From Flavobacterium humidisoli (lineage in GTDB: Bacteria; Bacteroidota; Bacteroidia; Flavobacteriales; Flavobacteriaceae), in the NCBI RefSeq assembly GCF_023272795.1, contig NZ_CP096829.1:5518001-5582000 (forward strand): 64,000 bases of DNA. Reading direction: 5' to 3'. The notes under the pieces were generated by a model. The model was not told where the DNA came from. It worked only from the letters and a program-made list of their open reading frames with translations, and searched no databases. Below are positions 58,806-64,000 of this stretch, one piece after another; the stretch's first letter is position 1, and each line of letters begins with the position of its first letter. A program made the position numbers and the translations under genes.

Positions 58806-59789
58806 ATGCCACACAGATTATTAACAAAAAAATGCGTTACAGCAATTTTATTGTTTTCTGCAATTGCAGCAAAAGCTCAATTTTTCACTCAAAATGCAAT
58901 TAGTGATTTAAATTCTTTTCCTAATGATCTAGGAATTTATACCCCAACTACAGCCAATAAAGCACCATCAAACTACGGTACTATTTTAGGACTAAGGTTT
59001 TCTAACGAAAGTGGATCTGATTGGAGAACTCAATTAGCATTTACAACAGAAAAAGATTTTTATTTCCGTCAATCAATCAATAATGCAGGAAATGTATGGA
59101 CAGAATGGCTAAAAATATTTCATTCAGGAAATTTAAATAACAGTGATACCGATTTTCATGCAAATCACTTAATTGCAAAGGAATTAGCAATCTATAGTAA
59201 TGATGATAATAGCGGATGGGGCACTTCACATATTTACTGGAAAGGTCATTCATTAATTATGGGATCTCCAAAAGGAGCATATGCACACAATAGCCTGATA
59301 TTAAGACCTGGCGGAGCAACTAATGGCTATCTAGATAATACATTTGAAATAGATGTTGCCCATGGAATAGATAATTACGAAACTCGAATACGATTTTCAG
59401 CATCAGGCAATTCCTTTATTAATTCAGGAAATGTTGGAATAGGGACAAAGAATCCTCAAAACAAATTAGACGTAAATGGTACTATTCATTCAAAAGAAGT
59501 AAAAGTAGATATGTTCGGTTGGGATTGGCCAGATTATGTTTTTAAAAAAGAATACCACTTGCCAACTCTTTTAGAAGTTGAGAAACATATTAATGAAAAA
59601 GGTCATTTAGAAAATATACCAAGCGAAAAAGAAGTAATAAAAAATGGTCTAAATTTAGGTGAAATGGATGCTAAACTTCTTCAAAAAATTGAAGAACTAA
59701 CATTATATGTCATAGATTTAAATAAAAAATTGGAAGAACAAAATGAAGAGCTAGAACTAATGAAAAAAGAACTAGCATGTAAAAAATAG
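58806..59789 (+). CDS. Secreted tail-fibre-like surface protein
   Basis: I use the ATG at 58806 (327 residues, MPHRLLTKKC); the open frame extends to 58668 but overlaps the methyltransferase gene. A signal peptide ends near AIAAKAQ. The middle resembles phage fibre knobs (QSINNAGNVWTEWLKIFHSG, YWKGHSLIMGSPKGAYAHNS). It is followed by GNVGIGTKNPQNKLDVNGTI and the C-terminal module YHLPTLLEVEKHINEKGHLE plus a coiled coil (IEELTLYVIDLNKKLEEQNE). That C-terminal form is common in Bacteroidota surface proteins and suggests a trimer. No phage genes are adjacent. Confidence 0.82.
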   Translation: MPHRLLTKKCVTAILLFSAIAAKAQFFTQNAISDLNSFPNDLGIYTPTTANKAPSNYGTILGLRFSNESGSDWRTQLAFTTEKDFYFRQSINNAGNVWTEWLKIFHSGNLNNSDTDFHANHLIAKELAIYSNDDNSGWGTSHIYWKGHSLIMGSPKGAYAHNSLILRPGGATNGYLDNTFEIDVAHGIDNYETRIRFSASGNSFINSGNVGIGTKNPQNKLDVNGTIHSKEVKVDMFGWDWPDYVFKKEYHLPTLLEVEKHINEKGHLENIPSEKEVIKNGLNLGEMDAKLLQKIEELTLYVIDLNKKLEEQNEELELMKKELACKK

Positions 59790-59790
59790 A

Positions 59791-59822
59791 AAAAAAGACG
59801 ATCAGCAACGATCGTCTTTTTT
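59791..59822. terminator. Bidirectional terminator
   Basis: AAAAAAGACGATC (59791-59803) pairs with GATCGTCTTTTTT (59810-59822) with a 6-nt loop, A-run on one side and T-run on the other. It separates the tail-fibre-like gene from the convergent lipoprotein gene. Confidence 0.9.
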
Positions 59823-59845
59823 TCCTAATTCAAAATTTTAAAATA

Positions 59846-60505
59846 TTATTTTTTTGCGTCTTTGTTTTCTTCAGATTTAGCTCCCATTCTGTTTACAGTG
59901 TACATTGGTGCGAACTTAATTTTCAAACCAGCAATTTTTCTGTTATCCTCAGCAGATAAACCTTCTTTTTCAACTGTATTTTTTCTGCTGTCTAAAGCTT
60001 CATACATTAATTTAATTTCATCCCAATCTTCTCTAGAATACTTATCTTTATTATTTTCTACAGTATGAACAAACTGCTGATAAACACTATGAATGTTTTG
60101 GGCATTAACCCAATTAAAACTCATATCATCACCAATTTTTCCTGCACCAAACAAAGCATCTCTTAACTGTTGTTTAGGACTAGGAGCTGGAGGGGCAAAT
60201 TGGGCGGTAATTTCATTTTTAAATTCCTCGTACTTAATTTTGCTTGCATTTATTTTTTCTGTTGCGACAGCATTGTCTTTAATATCAGCCAACGCAGCTT
60301 GCGCTTCCTGAGATCTTCTATCATATTCTGCTTCTACACTTTTCCAATTGTCTTTTAAGTCAGCAGCTGCCACATTTTTAACAGAGTCAACATAGACTAC
60401 ATAGTTATCTACTGTTTTTTGAGCTCTTTCTTGTTTTTCATCTTTACATGATGTAAACCCTAATACTAATAAAGCAATTCCTGTAGCTATTTTGATATTT
60501 TTCAT
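59846..60505 (-). CDS. Helical lipoprotein of unknown function
   Basis: The 219-residue protein has a lipoprotein signal with Cys20 (LLVLGFTSCKDEK). The mature part is rich in Ala, Lys and Glu and predicted mostly helical (KDNWKSVEAEYDRRSQEAQA). A Pro-rich hinge (QFAPPAPSPKQQLRDALFGA) splits it in two. It resembles Flavobacterium lipoproteins of DUF6565 type, but I am not sure. It is monocistronic with an exact -7 element. Confidence 0.72.
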   Translation of the reverse strand: MKNIKIATGIALLVLGFTSCKDEKQERAQKTVDNYVVYVDSVKNVAAADLKDNWKSVEAEYDRRSQEAQAALADIKDNAVATEKINASKIKYEEFKNEITAQFAPPAPSPKQQLRDALFGAGKIGDDMSFNWVNAQNIHSVYQQFVHTVENNKDKYSREDWDEIKLMYEALDSRKNTVEKEGLSAEDNRKIAGLKIKFAPMYTVNRMGAKSEENKDAKK

Positions 60506-60534
60506 AATCTTGATTATTTAATTAATTGATTAAT

Positions 60535-60542
60535 CAAATTTA
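60535..60542 (-). promoter_or_regulatory. Candidate -7 element of the helical lipoprotein gene
   Basis: Minus-strand TAAATTTG matches TAnnTTTG, 29 nt before the ATG at 60505. The rest of the 290-bp gap to 60796 is AT-rich and holds no further clear signal for the ABC gene. Confidence 0.45.
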
Positions 60543-60795
60543 CTAAACACATATCTTAATAAATTACATTATTATCATGTTTTTAAAAGCAAAAACATCT
60601 TAAAACTATAAAACATAAAAAATAATGATAATATTGCAAAATAATTCAAAAAAGATATAACATTTTTCTCTTTTTTAAATGTAATATCCAAAAGCGTATT
60701 TACAAAAGAGCTTTTGTAACAAAAACCAATTCTCAACTACTTATCCTTTTATTGAAAAGTGTTTTGTACTTTTAAATCCAAAATTGTAAAACAAA

Positions 60796-61482
60796 ATGGC
60801 TGAACCATTAATTAAAATAACCGACATCAAACGAAATTTTACTTTAGGAAATGAAATCGTTTATGTTTTAAAAGGAATAGATCTAGAAATACAAAAAGGC
60901 GAATATGTTGCTTTAATGGGGCCTTCCGGATCAGGAAAATCTACATTAATGAATTTATTAGGCTGTTTAGACACGCCAACTTCAGGTCGATATATTTTAA
61001 ATGGAAAAGATGTTAGCAAAATGAAAGATGATGAACTGGCAGAAATTAGAAATAAAGAAATTGGTTTCGTTTTTCAGACTTTCAATCTTTTGCCAAGAAC
61101 TACAGCTTTAGACAATGTTGCCTTACCAATGATTTATGCCGGCTACGGAAAATCTGAAAGAATTGCTCGTGCAACCGAAGTTTTAAAACAAGTTAATCTA
61201 GCTGATAGAATGGATCATCAGCCGAATCAGCTTTCTGGAGGACAACGCCAGCGTGTTGCTGTTGCCCGCGCTTTAGTCAACAAACCTTCGATTATTTTGG
61301 CCGATGAACCTACAGGAAATTTAGACAGTAAGACTTCTGTAGAAATAATGAAACTCTTTGGAGATATTCACGCACAAGGAAATACTGTCATTCTAGTAAC
61401 TCACGAAGAAGACATTGCAGCTTATGCGCACAGAATTATCCGTTTGAGAGATGGTTTAATTGAAAGCGACACCACAAAATAA
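60796..61482 (+). CDS. ABC transporter ATP-binding protein (LolD/MacB type)
   Basis: The 228-residue ATPase has Walker A GPSGSGKST, Q-loop VFQTFNLLPRT, signature QLSGGQRQRVAVARAL and Walker B IILADEPTGNLDSKT. The order and the VFQ.FNLL segment match the MacB/LolD subfamily, which drives lipoprotein release, macrolide export or cell-division FtsX-like permeases. No permease gene is adjacent in the window; in this family the permease may be elsewhere. It is followed by an ATTTTAGATTT-type repeat and the adenosyltransferase gene. Confidence 0.92.
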   Translation: MAEPLIKITDIKRNFTLGNEIVYVLKGIDLEIQKGEYVALMGPSGSGKSTLMNLLGCLDTPTSGRYILNGKDVSKMKDDELAEIRNKEIGFVFQTFNLLPRTTALDNVALPMIYAGYGKSERIARATEVLKQVNLADRMDHQPNQLSGGQRQRVAVARALVNKPSIILADEPTGNLDSKTSVEIMKLFGDIHAQGNTVILVTHEEDIAAYAHRIIRLRDGLIESDTTK

Positions 61483-61483
61483 T

Positions 61484-61557
61484 TTTAGATTTCTGATTTT
61501 AGATTTTTAGATTAAAAAAAAAACTTAGAACCTCAGAACCTTAGCATCTCAAAAAAA
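61484..61557. repeat. Short-repeat spacer
   Basis: The spacer contains ATTTTAGATTT units (61484-61512) and CTTAGAACCTCAGAACCTTA (from about 61521), relatives of the repeats at 15171 and 43965. No promoter of consensus type lies in it, so the next gene may be read from the ABC gene. Confidence 0.55.
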
Positions 61558-62127
61558 ATGAAAGTATATACCAAAACAGGAGATAAAGGCACAACGGCTC
61601 TTTTTGGAGGAACGCGTGTACCAAAAGATCATATCAGAATTGACAGTTACGGAACCGTTGATGAATTGAATTCTTATATCGGATTAATTCGTGACCAGGA
61701 AATCGATTCTCATTATAAAACTATTTTGATCGAAATTCAGGATCGTCTTTTTACTGTTGGTGCCATTTTGGCAACACCGCAGGAAAAAGAAGTTTTAAAA
61801 AATGGCGAGCTTAGATTAAAAAATTTAGGAATAATTGATTCAGATATTGAGTTGTTAGAAAAAGAGATTGATAAAATGGACGAAAGTCTTCCGCCAATGA
61901 CTCATTTTGTTTTGCCTGGCGGCCACCCAACTGTGTCACATTGTCATATTGCGCGATGTATTTGCCGTCGTGCAGAGCGTTTAGCTGTTCATTTAAGTCA
62001 TAATGAGCACGTTCCTGAAATAGCAATCATGTACTTAAACCGACTTTCTGACTACCTTTTTGTCTTGGCACGAAAGTTGTCCTCAGACTTAAAAGCGGAG
62101 GAAGTGAAATGGATACCCAGAAAATGA
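61558..62127 (+). CDS. Cob(I)yrinic acid a,c-diamide adenosyltransferase, PduO type
   Basis: The 189-residue protein starts KVYTKTGDKGTTALFGGTRV and has DSYGTVDELNSYIGLIRD and HCHIARCICRRAERLAVH, the signature of PduO/MMAB enzymes. It transfers adenosyl from ATP to cob(I)alamin to make coenzyme B12. It may serve the B12-dependent enzymes of the cell, such as methylmalonyl-CoA mutase. No other corrinoid genes are in the window apart from the B12-binding radical SAM protein at 24264, which uses methylcobalamin or cobalamin rather than this product. Confidence 0.94.
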   Translation: MKVYTKTGDKGTTALFGGTRVPKDHIRIDSYGTVDELNSYIGLIRDQEIDSHYKTILIEIQDRLFTVGAILATPQEKEVLKNGELRLKNLGIIDSDIELLEKEIDKMDESLPPMTHFVLPGGHPTVSHCHIARCICRRAERLAVHLSHNEHVPEIAIMYLNRLSDYLFVLARKLSSDLKAEEVKWIPRK

Positions 62128-62135
62128 ATTTTCTG

Positions 62136-62273
62136 AAAATTCCAAATTTAAAAATTCCCAAATTCCAAAGGAAAAATTAAAAATATCAGGAATTTAAATC
62201 ACATATTAAAATTCCAAAACTAGGCGCTATGACTGTCTTTTTTGGAGTTTGGAATTTAAAAATTGGAATTTAA
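62136..62273. repeat. Imperfect inverted repeat of AAATTCCAA units
   Basis: Left arm 62136-62171 and right arm 62238-62273 are imperfect complements built of AAATTCCAA/TTGGAATTT units, around 66 nt of spacer. They fill most of the 240-bp gap before the DUF2795 gene. The right arm lies upstream of the DUF2795 promoter. Confidence 0.6.
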
Positions 62274-62316
62274 TAATCGACGTTCTTAAATTTTATTAAA
62301 ATAAATCAAAATTTAC

Positions 62317-62346
62317 TTGTCTTTTTCAGTAAAAAATTTATTTTTG
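62317..62346 (+). promoter_or_regulatory. Candidate promoter of the DUF2795 gene
   Basis: TTG (62317-62319), 19 nt and TATTTTTG (62339-62346) match both Bacteroidota promoter elements. The ATG follows 21 nt later. This is one of the best promoter matches in the window. Confidence 0.65.
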
Positions 62347-62367
62347 CACAAACTAAACAGATAACAG

Positions 62368-62589
62368 ATGTATTGGACATTAGAATTAGCATCTTATTTA
62401 AGTGATGCGCCATGGCCTGCTAACAAAGATGAACTTATAGACTACGCTATCAGAGCAGGTGCTCCATTAGAAGTAGTAGAAAACCTTCAATCAATCGAAG
62501 ACGAAGGTGAGATATATGAATCAATGGAAGAAATTTGGCCTGATTATCCAACAGACGAAGATTATCTTTGGAATGAGGATGAATATTAA
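62368..62589 (+). CDS. DUF2795 small acidic protein
   Basis: The 73-residue protein starts MYWTLELASYLSDAPWPANK and ends in a run of Asp, Glu and Trp/Tyr (DEDYLWNEDEY). It matches the DUF2795 family found beside secA in Bacteroidota. It has no signal or membrane segment. The function is unknown. Its own promoter and terminator make it an independent unit upstream of secA. Confidence 0.88.
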   Translation: MYWTLELASYLSDAPWPANKDELIDYAIRAGAPLEVVENLQSIEDEGEIYESMEEIWPDYPTDEDYLWNEDEY

Positions 62590-62604
62590 AAAATAAACCA
62601 AAGG

Positions 62605-62632
62605 AAAAAGTCTCTCATCATAGAGACTTTTT
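62605..62632 (+). terminator. Intrinsic terminator after the DUF2795 gene
   Basis: AAAAAGTCTCT (62605-62615) pairs with AGAGACTTTTT (62622-62632), loop 6 nt, then more T. An outer pair AACCAA/TTGGTT extends the stem. It leaves only about 34 nt before secA for a secA promoter. Confidence 0.88.
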
Positions 62633-62674
62633 TTTTGGTTCAAATACATATATAATAAAGAAATACAATAAATC

Positions 62675-64000
62675 ATGAGTTTCATAAACAGTATTATTAA
62701 AGTCTTTGTCGGCGATAAGTCGCAGAAGGATGTCAAAGCTTTACAACCTTACTTAAACAAAATTAAAACATTCGAAGCTCCTTTAATGAGTCTATCAAAC
62801 GACGAATTGAGAGGAAGAACCGTTTATTTTAAAGACAGAATAAAAGAAGCTAGAGCTGATAAAGATGCTAAAATTGCTTCGCTTAAAGCAGAAGTAGAGA
62901 ACATCGAAGACATCGATAAAAGAGAAGATATTTATGATGCAATAGATGCTCTTGAAAAAGAGGCTTATGAAATTTCTGAAAAAACTTTATTGGAAATTCT
63001 TCCAGAAGCGTTTTCTGTTGTAAAAGAAACGGCTCGCCGTTTTAAGGAAAACTCTCATATTGAAGTTACTGCTACTCCAAAGGACCGCGAATTCTCAGCA
63101 ACAAAATCATACATTACTATTGATGGCGAAAAAGCTATCTGGGCAAACAAATGGAATGCTGCTGGAAAAGACATCACTTGGGACATGATTCACTACGATG
63201 TTCAGTTAATTGGTGGTATGGTATTACATGAAGGTAAAGTTGCTGAAATGCAAACAGGAGAAGGTAAAACTTTGGTTGCTACTCTTCCTCTTTACTTAAA
63301 TGCTTTGACAGGAAATGGAGTTCACTTAGTAACGGTGAATGACTACTTGGCAAAACGTGATAGTACTTGGAAAGCTCCTTTATTTGAATTCCACGGTTTA
63401 TCTGTTGACTGTATCGATAATCACCAGCCAAGTACAGAGCAAAGAAAAAAAGCTTATGATGCTGATATCACTTACGGAACTAACAATGAGTTTGGTTTCG
63501 ATTACTTAAGAGATAATATGGCGCACTCTCCAAGCGATTTAGTGCAGAGAAAACACAATTTTGCAATTGTCGACGAGGTTGACTCTGTATTAATTGATGA
63601 TGCTAGAACACCTCTTATCATTTCTGGACCAGTTCCTCAAGGAGATCGTCACGAATTCAACGAATTGAAACCAAAAATCGAAAACTTAGTTGCACAACAA
63701 CGTCAGTTAGCGAATGGTTTCTTAGCTGAGGCTAAAAAATTAATTAAAGAAGGTAATACTAAAGATGGAGGTTTCCAATTATTAAGAGCTTACAGAAGTT
63801 TACCTAAAAATAAAGCATTAATTAAATTTTTGAGTGAAGAAGGAATCAAACAATTACTTCAAAAAACTGAAAATCAATACATGCAAGATAACAATCGCGA
63901 AATGCACAAAGTGGACGAAGCTTTGTATTTTGTGATTGAAGAGAAAAACAATCAAGTAGAATTAACAGACAATGGTATTAAATACCTTTCTGGAGATACT
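62675..64000 (+). CDS. secA: Protein translocase ATPase SecA, N-terminal 442 codons
   Basis: The gene runs off the window. The start is MSFINSIIKVFVGDKSQKD. An extra charged helical insertion follows (KEARADKDAKIASLKAEVEN), seen in Bacteroidota SecA and making it longer than E. coli SecA. The DEAD motor is clear: AEMQTGEGKTLVATLPLYL, VNDYLAKRD, YGTNNEFGFDYLRDNM and VDEVDSVLIDDARTPLIISG. The preprotein-crosslinking domain begins after that. It drives proteins through SecYEG. Confidence 0.97.
   Translation, partial: MSFINSIIKVFVGDKSQKDVKALQPYLNKIKTFEAPLMSLSNDELRGRTVYFKDRIKEARADKDAKIASLKAEVENIEDIDKREDIYDAIDALEKEAYEISEKTLLEILPEAFSVVKETARRFKENSHIEVTATPKDREFSATKSYITIDGEKAIWANKWNAAGKDITWDMIHYDVQLIGGMVLHEGKVAEMQTGEGKTLVATLPLYLNALTGNGVHLVTVNDYLAKRDSTWKAPLFEFHGLSVDCIDNHQPSTEQRKKAYDADITYGTNNEFGFDYLRDNMAHSPSDLVQRKHNFAIVDEVDSVLIDDARTPLIISGPVPQGDRHEFNELKPKIENLVAQQRQLANGFLAEAKKLIKEGNTKDGGFQLLRAYRSLPKNKALIKFLSEEGIKQLLQKTENQYMQDNNREMHKVDEALYFVIEEKNNQVELTDNGIKYLSGDT

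Noticed and set aside
58806..60505. Prophage remnant around the tail-fibre-like gene
   Set aside because: Neighbouring genes are ordinary lipoprotein, methyltransferase and ABC genes; no capsid, portal, integrase or att-like repeat was seen.

Overview
This window is chromosomal DNA of a Bacteroidota bacterium, almost certainly a Flavobacterium or close relative. The evidence is low GC, a SusC/SusD pair, a type IX secretion C-terminal sorting domain, bacillithiol synthesis (BshC), a Bacteroidota-type SecA, the rpmB-rpmG-DUF4295-ftsY order, near absence of Shine-Dalgarno sequences, and many start regions preceded by the Bacteroidota -7 element TAnnTTTG. No rRNA, tRNA, CRISPR array, transposase or prophage block was seen.

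Region 1 (1-17.7 kb) is a mannan/glucomannan utilization locus. On the minus strand lie susD (cut by the window edge), susC and an AraC-type regulator. Divergent on the plus strand is a five-gene run: GH26 mannanase, GPH-type sugar symporter, GH130 mannosylglucose phosphorylase, cellobiose/mannobiose 2-epimerase and GH5 mannanase. Facing it are an aldo/keto reductase, a GH3 glycosidase and two overlapping acetylesterase genes (SASA type and CE2/SGNH type). Together they predict surface capture, backbone cleavage, deacetylation, uptake of mannobiose, epimerization to mannosyl-glucose and phosphorolysis to mannose 1-phosphate plus glucose.

Region 2 (17.8-37.5 kb) holds cell-wall enzymes (NlpC/P60, YcbB-like L,D-transpeptidase), a DUF1573 protein divergent from a histidine kinase/response regulator pair, a metallo-beta-lactamase-fold hydrolase, a B12-binding radical SAM protein, a 1.1-kb-residue SBBP-repeat protein with a T9SS type B sorting domain, an SdpR/SdpI-like operon with an alpha/beta hydrolase, an MHS transporter, bshC, a DUF5009 membrane protein and ndk.

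Region 3 (37.5-48.8 kb) is mostly minus-strand housekeeping: DciA-like DUF721, ftsY with a previously uncounted 54-residue membrane protein directly after it, DUF4295, rpmG, rpmB, cinA, an orphan HPt protein, an FAH-family enzyme, an exonuclease, a 2-oxoacid dehydrogenase E2, a glycosyltransferase and an Omp85-type outer membrane protein.

Region 4 (48.9-64 kb) has capsule/exopolysaccharide genes (CpsB-type phosphatase, WcaJ-type transferase), membrane proteins, an ABC-F ATPase, an FKBP lipoprotein, a methyltransferase, a tail-fibre-like surface protein, a LolD-type ATPase, a corrinoid adenosyltransferase, a DUF2795 protein and the first 442 codons of secA.

The most unusual non-coding content is a set of dispersed structured repeats. 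Two copies of one element (about 9957-10031 and 38363-38444, opposite strands) share conserved flanks around an 11-bp hairpin whose stem differs at three positions, all compensated. A 21-nt piece of another dispersed repeat lies inside the radical SAM coding sequence. Several annotated starts were moved downstream because the promoter or operator lies inside the longest reading frame.
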